A DNA stretch of 64,000 bases, taken from an uncultured Desulfovibrio sp. (lineage in GTDB: Bacteria > Desulfobacterota > Desulfovibrionia > Desulfovibrionales > Desulfovibrionaceae). The stretch lies in assembly GCF_910584445.1 (NCBI RefSeq), contig NZ_CAJUBO010000009.1, positions 1 through 64,000 of the forward strand. The letters are read 5' to 3'. The position numbers and the translations under genes are program-made. Position 1 is the first letter of the stretch, and each line of letters opens with the position of its first letter. The notes beneath the pieces were generated by a model that saw only the letters and a list, made by a program, of their open reading frames with translations, ran no database searches and had not been told where the DNA came from. Shown piece by piece: positions 25,413 to 34,167 of this stretch.

Positions 25413-27524
25413 CTACTCGGCGCCCACGGTGCCCACGGACTGGAGGCGGATGTCCGCCGGGATCTCGGCCTGGGAAATGACAGGCACGGTGGGCATGAAG
25501 CGGGTGATGAGCTGCGCCAGGTGCGGCCTGACCATGGGGCTTGCCAGGATGACGGGCTGGCCGTCGGTATTGACCGCGTTTTCCACCGCCGCGCTGATGT
25601 TCTGCATGAGCCGCTGGGCCGCCGCCGGATTGAGCGAGAGGAAGGCCGCGCCGTTGTCGGTCTGGCGGATGCCCTCCTGGACCATGCGCTCGGCGTTGCC
25701 GTTGAGCGTGAGCACCGGCAGCACGCCCTGGCTGTCGAGATAGGGGCGCACGATGGAGCGGGAGAGCTTTTCGCGCACATATTCGGCAAGCATTTCCGGG
25801 TTCTTGACGCTGCCGCCGAAGTCGCCCAGGGTCTCCACGATGGTCAGCATGTCGCGGATGCTCACGTTTTCCCGCACGAGCAGCTGAAGCACCTTCTGGA
25901 CGCCGCCCAGACTGATGGTGCCGGGCACGAGGTCCTCCACGGCCTTGGGCGAGTGCTTCGCCACCGTGTCGAGAAGCCCCTGGACGGCCTGCCGGTCGAG
26001 GAAGTCGGCCAGATGGCGCTTGAAGACCTCGGTCAGGTGGGTGGCGATGACGGTGGCCGGGTCCACCACGGTGTAGCCCGCGAGCATGGCCTCCTCGCGC
26101 TGGCTTTCGGGTATCCAGAGCGCGGGCAGGTTGAAGGCGGGTTCGCGCGTTTCGATGCCGCTGATCTGGGTGGTCACGTTGCCGGGGTCCATAGCCAGGA
26201 AATGGTCCACGAGAATCTCCGCCGAAGCCACCTGATTGCCCTTGATGAGCAGGGAATACTGGCCGGGCTTGAGCTGGAGGTTGTCGCGCAGGTGGAGCGA
26301 GGGGATGACCACGCCCATGTCCAGGGCGAACTGCCGCCGGATGGAGCGGATGCGCGCCAGGATGTTGCCGCTCTGCTCCTCGTCCACCAGCGGGATGAGT
26401 CCGTAGCCCACTTCGAGTTCCAGGGCGTCGAGCGGCAGCAGGGCCTGCACTTCCTCGGGCGTGTCGGCCGTGGCCGGGGAGCCGGCGCCGCTCTTGCCCT
26501 TGCCCTTGCTCTTCTTGGCGTCGGCCGCGTCTTCGGCCTCGTTGGCGGCGGAGAACCGGGAGACGAGGAAGAGCAGGACCGCCAGCACGAGGAAGGGGAT
26601 GGCGGGCAGGCCGGGCACCAGGGCAAAGATCACCAGAACGCCGGAGACCATCTTGAGCGCCTGGCTGTTGAACGTGAGCTGGGCCAGGAATTCTTCGCCC
26701 ATCTTGGCTTCGGAGGCGGCGCGGGAAACGAGCAGGCCCGTGGCCGTGGAGACGATGATGGACGGGATGGTGGAGACGAGACCATCGCCGATGGTCAGGA
26801 GCGAATAGGTGGTGAGGGCCGAACCCCAGTCCATGTCCTTCTGGACGACGCCGATGATGATGCCGCCGATGATGTTGACCATGGTGATCATCATGCCCGC
26901 GTTCACGTCGCCGGAAACGAATTTACAGGCGCCGTCCATGGCGCCGTAGAAGTCCGCCTCCTTCCGCAGGGCGTGGCGGCGGTCGTTGGCTTCGTCCTCG
27001 TCGATGAGACCGGCGTTGAGGTCGGCCTCGATAGCCATCTGCTTGCCGGGCATGGCGTCCAGGGTGAAGCGGGCGGCCACTTCGGCGATGCGCGTGGTGC
27101 CCGCGGTGATGACCGTCTTGTTGAGGATGAACATGATCATGAAAATGACGCCGCCCACCACATAGCTGCCGCCCACCACAAACTCGCCGAAGGAGCGGAT
27201 GACGCTGCCCGCCGCCTCCACGCCGGAATCGCCGTTGAGGAGGATGAGGCGCGTGGAGGCCACGTTGAGCGCCAGCCGCAAAAGGGTGGTGATGAGCAGG
27301 AGCGAGGGGAAGATGGTGAACTCGAGCGGCGAGTTCATGAACATGGTCGTCACCAGGACGAGCAGCGAAATGGAAATGCTCACGCAGAGCATGATGTCCA
27401 TGAAGAAGGTCGGCAGCGGCACCAGCATGACGAAAAGGATGACCACCACGCCCGCCGCCAGGGCCAGTTCCCCGTGCTTGGAAAAACGGCTGTAATCGAA
27501 TTGCGGAAGTCCTGTCGTTGCCAT
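25413..27524 (-). CDS. flhA: FlhA, flagellar type III export gate protein
   Basis: A 703-residue protein: eight N-terminal membrane helices (to about residue 320), the conserved cytoplasmic FHIPEP-type loop near DAMPGKQMAIEADLNAG, and a large C-terminal cytoplasmic ring domain that docks chaperone-substrate complexes. A short charged linker rich in lysine, serine and glycine (KKSKGKGKSGAG, residues ~340-355) lies between them. The start at 27,524 is favoured by AGGAAA upstream; an ATG 18 bases earlier is possible. Second gene of the flhB-led operon. Confidence 0.96.
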   Translation of the reverse strand: MATTGLPQFDYSRFSKHGELALAAGVVVILFVMLVPLPTFFMDIMLCVSISISLLVLVTTMFMNSPLEFTIFPSLLLITTLLRLALNVASTRLILLNGDSGVEAAGSVIRSFGEFVVGGSYVVGGVIFMIMFILNKTVITAGTTRIAEVAARFTLDAMPGKQMAIEADLNAGLIDEDEANDRRHALRKEADFYGAMDGACKFVSGDVNAGMMITMVNIIGGIIIGVVQKDMDWGSALTTYSLLTIGDGLVSTIPSIIVSTATGLLVSRAASEAKMGEEFLAQLTFNSQALKMVSGVLVIFALVPGLPAIPFLVLAVLLFLVSRFSAANEAEDAADAKKSKGKGKSGAGSPATADTPEEVQALLPLDALELEVGYGLIPLVDEEQSGNILARIRSIRRQFALDMGVVIPSLHLRDNLQLKPGQYSLLIKGNQVASAEILVDHFLAMDPGNVTTQISGIETREPAFNLPALWIPESQREEAMLAGYTVVDPATVIATHLTEVFKRHLADFLDRQAVQGLLDTVAKHSPKAVEDLVPGTISLGGVQKVLQLLVRENVSIRDMLTIVETLGDFGGSVKNPEMLAEYVREKLSRSIVRPYLDSQGVLPVLTLNGNAERMVQEGIRQTDNGAAFLSLNPAAAQRLMQNISAAVENAVNTDGQPVILASPMVRPHLAQLITRFMPTVPVISQAEIPADIRLQSVGTVGAE

Positions 27525-27591
27525 TTTCCTGACGCTCCCCATGGTTTGCCGGGTCGGCCCCCACCGTGTCCCGTTCGTCCATCCTTACCCG

Positions 27592-28665
27592 CTAGTTGGC
27601 CCTGGGCTTGAGTTTCCAGATGCTCGCCAGCAGGGTGGCAACCGCCTTGTACAGCTCTTCGGGAATCATGTCGCCGATTTCCACTGCTTTATACAAAGCT
27701 CGTGCCAACGGGACATTCTCGCGGATGGGCACGTTGTGTTCGCGCGCCACGGCCTTGATCTTTTCGGCCAGGTGGTCCGCGCCCTTCGCCAGCACCACGG
27801 GCGCCGGAAACTCATCGGCATTGTAGCGCAGGGCCACGGCGATATGCGTCGGGTTGGTCACGACCACATCCGCCTTGGGCACATTCTGAAGCATGCGCTG
27901 CATCACCACCTGCATCATCTTCTGGCGCTGCTTGTTCTTGATGACCGGATCGCCCTCGGCCTGCTTCTGTTCGTCCTTGACCTCGTCCTTGGTCATCTTC
28001 ATGCCTTCCCTGTAGGCGAAGCGCGTTTGCCAGACATCGAACGCCGCGATGGCAAGGATGGGCAGGAGCGCGTAGGAGGCAAGCTTGAACGCCATCTGGA
28101 GCATGTAGGCGGCCACCCCCTCGGTGGTGGCATAGTACATGGGCAGGAAGTTCTCATGCTCCTGCCAGATGATCCAGCCGGGGATGAGGCAGAGGATGAT
28201 GGCGAAGAGCAGGCTCTTGATGGTCCGCAGCACCGTCTGCGGCGAGAACATCATCTGCTTCAGGCCCTTGAGGATGTTGAAGCGCTGCCAGTTGAACTTG
28301 AAGACCTTGGTGGTCCAGAGCTTGCCCACCTGGATGCGCTGCGCGAGAAAGCCCACGAACGCCAGAAAGAGCAGGATGGGCATGATGATCTTGCACAGCT
28401 CCAGCATCAGCTCCTGCGTCAGGATATAGACGTTCTGCGGATTGGGATCGAACTCCCAGGAGTGGACGAGAAAGCGGCGGAAAATGTTCTTGATGGACTC
28501 GCTCATGGGTCCGATCCAGACAGAGAGCACCAGCATGCCGCCGGTCAGGCTCACGGCCTTGCCCAGCTCGGCGGACTTGGGGACATTGCCTTCCTGGCGC
28601 TGTTTCCTGATGCGCTTGGGCGTTGCCGGTTCCGTTCTGCTTGGGTCTTTCTGCGCTCCGAACAT
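27592..28665 (-). CDS. flhB: FlhB, export switch protein
   Basis: A 357-residue protein with four membrane helices (residues ~40-220) and a cytoplasmic autoprotease domain carrying the cleavage motif NPTH (VVTNPTHIAVALRY, about residue 270). FlhB switches the flagellar exporter from rod/hook to filament substrates. It leads the flagellar operon and has a sigma-54 promoter 68 bases upstream. FliR, which usually precedes FlhB in related genomes, is displaced to 4.1-4.9 kb. Confidence 0.96.
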   Translation of the reverse strand: MFGAQKDPSRTEPATPKRIRKQRQEGNVPKSAELGKAVSLTGGMLVLSVWIGPMSESIKNIFRRFLVHSWEFDPNPQNVYILTQELMLELCKIIMPILLFLAFVGFLAQRIQVGKLWTTKVFKFNWQRFNILKGLKQMMFSPQTVLRTIKSLLFAIILCLIPGWIIWQEHENFLPMYYATTEGVAAYMLQMAFKLASYALLPILAIAAFDVWQTRFAYREGMKMTKDEVKDEQKQAEGDPVIKNKQRQKMMQVVMQRMLQNVPKADVVVTNPTHIAVALRYNADEFPAPVVLAKGADHLAEKIKAVAREHNVPIRENVPLARALYKAVEIGDMIPEELYKAVATLLASIWKLKPRAN

Positions 28666-28732
28666 CTGTTTCCCCCTCCGATGTCCGCGCGGCCCGTGGT
28701 CTTCGGGCCGCGCGGGACGTCGTCAGAGGAAT

Positions 28733-28748
28733 AGCAAGAAGAGTGCCA
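28733..28748 (-). promoter_or_regulatory. Sigma-54 promoter of the flhB operon
   Basis: On the minus strand TGGCACTCTTCTTGCT matches the -24/-12 consensus TGGCACG-N4-TTGCW at all but one defined base, with exact spacing. The predicted start is near 28,722, 57 bases before flhB. Sigma-54 control of early flagellar operons is the known rule in polar-flagellate proteobacteria. Confidence 0.8.
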
Positions 28749-28840
28749 GAATGCCCGGGATGCCGTCGCCCGCGCGCCCCGGAACCAGAGCGTTCCCGAA
28801 AGGGTCCGCAGTACCCCCCCCCATGGCACGGCCGCGTCAC

Positions 28841-28858
28841 CAACGCAAAAGTATAACA
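28841..28858. repeat. 18-base sequence shared with 7732-7749
   Basis: caacgcaaaagtataaca occurs here, just after the panB stop codon on the minus strand, and identically at 7732-7749. The flanks also share a gcacggc block a few bases away. Its role is unknown; on the minus strand it reads TTATACTTTTGCG and includes a -10-like TATACT. Confidence 0.5.
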
Positions 28859-28893
28859 AAACCTCCCGAAACAGCCCCGGGCGGCGTTGCCGC

Positions 28894-29724
28894 TCAGTAC
28901 AGCTTTTCCAGCACCTCCCGCTCGTCCTCCATGGAGTAGCAGTGCTCGGCCGCGGGAAAGCTTCCGTCGCGCACGGCCGTTGCATACTCGCTGAAGGCCG
29001 CGCGCATGGCATCGCCCACGGCGCCGAAACGGCGCACGAATCTGGGCGCCACGCGGTCGAACATGCCGAGCATGTCCTGCCACACCAGCACCTGGCCGTC
29101 GCAGTCCGGCCCGGCGCCGATGCCGATGGTGGGGATCTCCAGCTCCCTGGTGATGCGGGCCGCCAGCGCGGCGGGCACGCACTCCAGCACCAGGGCGAAG
29201 GCCCCGGCGTCCTGCACGGCGCGGGCATCGTCCAGCAGCTTTTGCGCCGCGGCGAGGCTCTTGCCCTGCACCTTGTAGCCGCCAAGCGCATTGACGGACT
29301 GCGGCGTGAGGCCGAGATGCCCCATGACCGGGATGGACGCGCGCACGAGAGCGCGGATCTCGGGGGCGAAGTCCGCGCCGCCCTCCAGCTTGACGGCCTG
29401 GGCGCGGCCTTCCTTGACGAGGCGCCCGGCGTTGCGCAGGGTGTCGTCCACGCCGCGCTGGGAACTCATGAAGGGCATGTCGCACACCACCAGGGGCGAG
29501 CCTGCGCCGCGCGCCACGGCCGCGCAGTGGTGGATCATGTCCTCCACGGTGACGGCGAGCGTGTCGGGATAGCCCAGCATGACCATGCCGAGGGAATCGC
29601 CCACCAGCAGGGCGTCGATGCCGCACTGGTCCATAATGTGCGCCACGGTATAGTCATAGGCCGTGAGCATGGTGAGCTTTCTTGCGCCCTTGGCCTGTCT
29701 GAAGCTGGCCGCTGTGGTCTTCAC
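28894..29724 (-). CDS. panB: PanB, ketopantoate hydroxymethyltransferase
   Basis: A 276-residue TIM-barrel enzyme that transfers a hydroxymethyl group from 5,10-methylene-tetrahydrofolate to 2-oxoisovalerate in pantothenate (CoA) synthesis. It has MLTAYDYTVAHIMDQ, the metal/substrate motif VGDSLGMVMLGYPDT, GGYKVQG, and IGIGAGPDCDGQVLVWQD. The start is GTG at 29,724 with AAGGAGG upstream; the GTG overlaps the speB stop (GTGA), so the two genes are translationally coupled. No panC or panD is nearby. Confidence 0.95.
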   Translation of the reverse strand: MKTTAASFRQAKGARKLTMLTAYDYTVAHIMDQCGIDALLVGDSLGMVMLGYPDTLAVTVEDMIHHCAAVARGAGSPLVVCDMPFMSSQRGVDDTLRNAGRLVKEGRAQAVKLEGGADFAPEIRALVRASIPVMGHLGLTPQSVNALGGYKVQGKSLAAAQKLLDDARAVQDAGAFALVLECVPAALAARITRELEIPTIGIGAGPDCDGQVLVWQDMLGMFDRVAPRFVRRFGAVGDAMRAAFSEYATAVRDGSFPAAEHCYSMEDEREVLEKLY

Positions 29725-30617
29725 TGTGCGCCTCCTTGTGTGGTCGTGTCGCCGCCGCGCGCGGCCAGGGCCATGAGCAGGTGCGTGAGCCGCGCGGCCG
29801 TGTAGTCCGCATGGTGCAGCCCGGGGATGGGCGCAAGCTCCACCACGTCCAGTCCGGCCACTTCGCGCCCCCTGACGCAACGCTCCAGGATGAACTGCGT
29901 CTCCTTCCAGGTGAGTCCCCCCGGCGAGGGCGTGCCCGTGGCCGGCATGAGGGAGGGGTCCAGACCGTCCACATCAAAGCTGATATAGATGCGGCGCGGG
30001 AACCCTTCGGGCAGCGGCTGCTCGGGCAGGCCCACCCGGGCGAGAAAATAGGCGTCGTAGTGCGTGACGCCGCAGCGTCGCCGGACCTCCACTTCCTCGC
30101 GGCTGATCTCGCGCACCGCGAACTGCACCAGCGGCAGGCCGAGATCGGCCACGACCCGGCGCATGACGCAGGCGTGGGAATACGGGTCGCCGCCGTATTC
30201 GTCGCGCAGGTCGGCATGCGCGTCGAACTGGAGCACGCCGAGAGGCTCGTCGCGTTCGCGCGCATGGCGGGCGAGGGCGCGCAAGGCCCCGAGGGTGACG
30301 GTGTGTTCGCCCCCCAGCAGGACCGGGATGGACCCTGCCGCCACAGCCCTGTTCACGGCGTCCTCGATGCGCCCGAGCACGGCTTCGGGATGCCCGGACG
30401 CATCTATGGGCGGCGCGGTATAAATTCCTGACTCGCCCGGCGCCATGCCGTTTTCCATGGCCTCCAGCTGCTGCGACGCGGCCAGGATGGCCGCCGGACC
30501 GGCCGCCGTGCCGCCGCCGTAGGAAACACTGCGCTCCAGCGGCGCCGGGATGACGTGAAAGGCCGCCCTTTCGGGAGCGGCGGGGGGATATTCGGAAGCG
30601 AGGAACGCGTCACTCAT
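29721..30617 (-). CDS. speB: Agmatinase / ureohydrolase family protein
   Basis: A 298-residue manganese ureohydrolase with the metal-binding motifs GGEHTVTLG, FDAHADLRDEY and SFDVDGLDPSLMPATGTPSPGG. Members hydrolyse agmatine, arginine or related guanidino compounds to urea; the sequence form and length fit agmatinase (putrescine synthesis), but substrate cannot be proven. AAGGAG ribosome site before the ATG at 30,617. It is coupled to panB by a GTGA overlap, an unusual partnership. Confidence 0.85.
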   Translation of the reverse strand: MSDAFLASEYPPAAPERAAFHVIPAPLERSVSYGGGTAAGPAAILAASQQLEAMENGMAPGESGIYTAPPIDASGHPEAVLGRIEDAVNRAVAAGSIPVLLGGEHTVTLGALRALARHARERDEPLGVLQFDAHADLRDEYGGDPYSHACVMRRVVADLGLPLVQFAVREISREEVEVRRRCGVTHYDAYFLARVGLPEQPLPEGFPRRIYISFDVDGLDPSLMPATGTPSPGGLTWKETQFILERCVRGREVAGLDVVELAPIPGLHHADYTAARLTHLLMALAARGGDTTTQGGAQ

Positions 30618-30728
30618 GCGGAAACTCCTTGGGACAGGCGCGGCCACGGCGGCGCCCGATGCGCGCCATTCTCTCCCATCCGGCGCGAAACGGCAATGCC
30701 CGGCGGCGTGCCGCCGGGCGGAGGAGGC

Positions 30729-30798
30729 AAAAAAACGGCCCGCCGGGGATGCGGGCCGTTCTATTTGGAGGAGGCTGTCAGCAAAAGAAAGGAAGGTA
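30729..30798 (-). ncRNA. Candidate ~70-nt sigma-54 dependent small RNA
   Basis: The predicted transcript starts 12 bases after the -12 element of a near-perfect sigma-54 promoter and ends at a strong intrinsic terminator (9-bp stem acggcccgc/gcgggccgt, 30,735-30,743 with 30,751-30,759, followed by seven U). The unpaired 5' part has a pyrimidine-rich stretch with CAGCCUCCUCC, complementary to GGAGGAGG ribosome sites. It has no ribosome site or open frame of its own. It could instead be an attenuated leader of speB-panB, whose start codon is 110 bases further on. Confidence 0.55.
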
Positions 30799-30808
30799 CT
30801 GAGAACAT

Positions 30809-30824
30809 TGCAATGCTCATGCCA
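30809..30824 (-). promoter_or_regulatory. Sigma-54 promoter upstream of the candidate small RNA
   Basis: On the minus strand TGGCATGAGCATTGCA fits TGGCACG-N4-TTGCW with a single C-to-T change and exact 16-base geometry. The ~100 bases upstream are AT-rich and contain A/T tracts (30,845-30,915), suitable for bending or enhancer binding, in contrast to the GC-rich neighbourhood. Confidence 0.75.
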
Positions 30825-31086
30825 AGTTAAAGAATTGCGGGATTTTTTCTAACATACTTGAATTTCAGGAAAGTTTTTTTGTTTCTGTTTGGCTGTGCGT
30901 AAAAAAAATTAAACGTTTGCCACGCCGGCGGGGCATTTCGCTGCCCGGCGCGTAAAAAATCTTGTCCGCCGGAAGCGCGGCGCGGCAAACGGCCCGCGCC
31001 CCGCACGGAAAAACAGTCCCGCGCCAGCCGCGCGGGGCGGCCGCGAACAGTGGCAGTGCACACGGCATGCGTTGCGCGGGAGCGCG
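30825..31086. other. AT-rich upstream region and GC-rich tail, no gene
   Basis: From 30,825 to 30,920 the sequence is strikingly AT-rich with runs of T and A, likely the upstream control region of the sigma-54 promoter. From 30,920 to 31,086 it returns to high GC without a convincing open frame. I see no further hairpin with a T-run. Confidence 0.5.
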
Positions 31087-31644
31087 CTATTGCGGGCCGG
31101 CGCCTTCGGTGGCTGCCCGGCCCTGCGCGGCGAGCGCCAGCTTTTCCGCCAGGTCGCGCGCGCCCGGGGTGGCGCGCCACTGGCCGAACAGGGTGCGCCA
31201 GGCGCCGAATTCCTGAAAGCCCTGGTCCAGCTGTTCCTCGTGCAGCTGCACCCAGGCGTGGAACAGCTGGAGCTGGATCTGGAAGGTGGCGCTGCCGAAG
31301 ACCACGGCCGCCATGTCCCTGGGCATGGTCTTGCCGTCCAGCTTTTCGAGGACGAAGGTGCAGACCGCGCGCCGCGAGGTCTCAAAGTCCACGGGGTGTC
31401 CGTTCATGTGTTCGGCCAGCGGCAGCAGGTGGGGATACAGCTCGCCGATGCGGGCCATGGCCTTTTCCGGCACGCGGATGCACAGGCGTTCCGCCTCTTC
31501 CGTTCCTTCCGGCGCGTCCCCGGCGGCAGTGGCCGGGTCGGGCGGCAGTTCCCCGATGAAATGGAAGCGGAGCCAGTTTTCGAACATCACGGCCTCCAGG
31601 GCCTGCTCCACGGCATTGCGAAATTCTTCCTGCGCTTCCGGCAC
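31087..31644 (-). CDS. Conserved-looking hypothetical protein
   Basis: A 185-residue, mostly helical soluble protein (MPEAQEEFRNAVEQALEAVM, FENWLRFHFIGE, a long middle with LYPHLLPLAEHMNGHPVDFE and a Trp-rich FHAWVQLHEEQLDQGFQEFG). It starts at GTG (31,644) with GGGAGGG upstream. No signal peptide, membrane helix or catalytic motif is visible, and I do not recognise the family. The composition and length look like a real gene. It is divergent from the helicase gene, with 212 bases between. Confidence 0.7.
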   Translation of the reverse strand: MPEAQEEFRNAVEQALEAVMFENWLRFHFIGELPPDPATAAGDAPEGTEEAERLCIRVPEKAMARIGELYPHLLPLAEHMNGHPVDFETSRRAVCTFVLEKLDGKTMPRDMAAVVFGSATFQIQLQLFHAWVQLHEEQLDQGFQEFGAWRTLFGQWRATPGARDLAEKLALAAQGRAATEGAGPQ

Positions 31645-31856
31645 GTCGCCCTCCCGGCATTGCTCGTTTGAAGATGGGGCAGCATAAGCGCGCCGTTGCC
31701 CCGCGTCAACGCGCGGCGCCGCGCTGTACCTTCCGGCGTCCCTGTGCTAGAAGATGCCGAATATCCATCGGTCCGTTCCGCGCCGCTGCGGGAGCCGCCG
31801 CGGGCGTCTGCGGCGCGGGGGAACTGGCGGCCACGGACAGATCCCGGGAAACGCTC

Positions 31857-34166
31857 ATGATCGACTACGCCCAGGCGCTCAATGAGGCCCAGCTCGCGGC
31901 CGTCACCGCTGGAGACGGCCCGGTGCTGGTGGTGGCGGGCGCCGGCAGCGGCAAGACGCGCACCATCGTCTATCGTCTGGCATGGCTCGCCGAGCATGGC
32001 GTCCCGCCAGAGTCCATCCTGCTCCTCACCTTCACCCGCAAGGCCGCGCACGAGATGCTCCAGCGCGCCGGGGCGCTCCTGGGGCAGGGGCTTTCCGGCG
32101 TCCAGGGGGGCACCTTCCACGCCTTCGCCTTCAATGTCCTGCGCCGCTGGCGCCCGGCGTGGCTGGGCGATCGTCCGTTCACGCTCATGGATGCGGCGGA
32201 CATCGCCGCGGCGGTCCGCCAGTGCAAGACCAGTCTCGGGCTGGGCAAGGGCGACCGTTCCTTTCCCAGGAGCGCGAGCGTGGTGGCCTTTCTCAGCAAG
32301 GCGCGCAACAAGGAACTGCCCCTGGCCGAGGTGCTGCGCCGCGAGGCCTTCCATCTGGAACCGTATGTGGAGCAGCTGGAACGCCTGGGCGCGGCGTATG
32401 ACGCCTACCGGCGCGAGAACGGCCTGCTGGATTACGACGACCTGCTCTTCGAGCTGGAGGCCCTGCTGCGGAACGATGCGGCCGCGGCCGGCGCGCTGCG
32501 GGCGCGCTTCCGGCACATCCTGGTGGACGAGTATCAGGATACCAACCTCGTCCAGGCGCGCATCGTGCGCCTTTTGGCCGGGCCGCTGCCGGGTGCCCCG
32601 GCCGCGGAGGGAGCGGACCCGTCGCTGTGCAACGTCATGGCCGTGGGGGACGAGGCCCAGTCCATCTATGCCTTCCGTGGCGCCAATGTCCGCAATATCC
32701 TGGATTTTCCGAAACTGTTCCCCGGCACGCGCATCCTGCCGCTGGAGGAGAATTACCGCTCCACCCGGCCGGTGCTTGATGTCGCCAACAATCTGCTGGA
32801 ACACGCGGCGGAATCGTTCAACAAGCATCTGTTCACGCGCCGGGAGGGCGGCGAACCCGTGCGGCTGGTGACGCCCCTCAGCGACGAGACCCAGGCCGCC
32901 CTGGTGACGCGGCGCATCGGCGAGCTTCTGGAAACCTACCTGCCGCACGAGATCGCGGTCCTGTTCCGGGCGGGTTTCCATTCCTTCGCGCTGGAGGTGG
33001 CGCTCAGGCGGGCGGGCATCCCGTTTCGCAAGTACGGCGGCCTGCGCTTTGTGGAGGCCGCCCACATCCGCGATGTGGTGGCCTTTGCCCGGCTGGCGCT
33101 CAATCCGCTGGACCTGCCCGCCTTTGCCCGCGTGGCGGCCATGCACAAGGGCGTTGGTCCCAGGACCGTGGAACGGCTGCACACGGCCCTGCGTACGGGC
33201 GAGCCGGGCGCGGTGGACAGGGCGTTCGCCCGTTTTCCCGAGTTGCGCGAGGACCTGCGCTTTGTGGAGGGCTTGCGCGCGGCGGCTCCGGCTCCGGCGG
33301 AGTTTTTCGATCAGGTGCTCGACCATTACCGCCCGCGTCTGGAAAGCCGCTATCCCGAGGATTGGCCGCGCCGCCAGCAGGGGCTGGAAGAGATCCTCCA
33401 GATGGCCTCGGGCTACGCCGCCCTGGATCTGTTCGTTGCCGACCTTGCCCTGGAATCGCCCGAGGAAGACGCGGACGACGGCCCGGACAACGGCGAGGGC
33501 CGCATCACGCTTTCCACCGTGCATTCGGCCAAGGGGCTGGAGTGGGGCGTCGTCCTGCTCATCGACCTGGTGGAGGACCGCTTCCCCTCGCGGCATGCGC
33601 TGACGCGGCCCGAGGATTTCGAGGAGGAGCGGCGCCTCATGTATGTGGCCTGCACGCGCGCCCGGCAGCGTCTTGAGCTGTACGCGCCCGCCACCATCTA
33701 CGACCGCGCCGAGCGCGGCACCCTCCATGCGGCGCAAAGCCCCTTTGTGCGCGAGCTTGCGCCCGGCCTGGCCGAGGAGTGGGTCGAGGGCTTCGGCGGG
33801 CGTCTGGCCCGGCGCGGCGGGGGCGGACTCCGCTGCCGGCCGCCGCGCGCCGCCGTGGAAGGAGGGGGACCGGCATCCCGGCCGGAGGCGCCCGGGGAGG
33901 ACTGCCAGCTGCCGCCGGAGGAATGGTCCCGTCCCGGCAGTCCGGCGCCCGCGGCATCCGCAGTATCCGCGGTATCCGCAGTATCCGGGGGGAGCGAAGC
34001 GTCCGGGGCGGCCGAGGCTCCGGAGGGTCCGCTCTGTCACTGCCGTCACCGCATTTTCGGGCGCGGCAAGATCGTGCGCCGCATCGCCCCTGACAAGGCG
34101 CAGGTGAATTTCCCCGGATTCGGGCTGAAGGTCATTCTCACGGACTATCTCATCATGGAGGACTGA
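31857..34166 (+). CDS. UvrD/Rep-like superfamily 1 DNA helicase
   Basis: A 769-residue 3'-5' helicase. Motif I is VVAGAGSGKTRT (residues ~25-36), motif Ia LLTFTRKAAHEML, motif II ILVDEYQDTN, motif III VGDEAQSIYAFRGA, motif IV LEENYRST, motif V TVHSAKGLEWGVV and motif VI YVACTRARQRLEL. The C-terminal end FGRGKIVRRIAPDKAQVNFP looks like the PcrA-type Tudor tail. A low-complexity linker (ASAVSAVSAVSGG from 9-base repeats at ~33,955-33,990) separates it. It lies one base before thiL with which it is probably cotranscribed. Confidence 0.92.
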   Translation: MIDYAQALNEAQLAAVTAGDGPVLVVAGAGSGKTRTIVYRLAWLAEHGVPPESILLLTFTRKAAHEMLQRAGALLGQGLSGVQGGTFHAFAFNVLRRWRPAWLGDRPFTLMDAADIAAAVRQCKTSLGLGKGDRSFPRSASVVAFLSKARNKELPLAEVLRREAFHLEPYVEQLERLGAAYDAYRRENGLLDYDDLLFELEALLRNDAAAAGALRARFRHILVDEYQDTNLVQARIVRLLAGPLPGAPAAEGADPSLCNVMAVGDEAQSIYAFRGANVRNILDFPKLFPGTRILPLEENYRSTRPVLDVANNLLEHAAESFNKHLFTRREGGEPVRLVTPLSDETQAALVTRRIGELLETYLPHEIAVLFRAGFHSFALEVALRRAGIPFRKYGGLRFVEAAHIRDVVAFARLALNPLDLPAFARVAAMHKGVGPRTVERLHTALRTGEPGAVDRAFARFPELREDLRFVEGLRAAAPAPAEFFDQVLDHYRPRLESRYPEDWPRRQQGLEEILQMASGYAALDLFVADLALESPEEDADDGPDNGEGRITLSTVHSAKGLEWGVVLLIDLVEDRFPSRHALTRPEDFEEERRLMYVACTRARQRLELYAPATIYDRAERGTLHAAQSPFVRELAPGLAEEWVEGFGGRLARRGGGGLRCRPPRAAVEGGGPASRPEAPGEDCQLPPEEWSRPGSPAPAASAVSAVSAVSGGSEASGAAEAPEGPLCHCRHRIFGRGKIVRRIAPDKAQVNFPGFGLKVILTDYLIMED

Positions 34167-34167
34167 T

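Noticed and set aside
28823..28840. Possible second sigma-54 site (tggcacggccgcgtca, plus strand) near the panB end
   Set aside because: The -24 half fits but the -12 half lacks TTGC, and no plus-strand gene follows.
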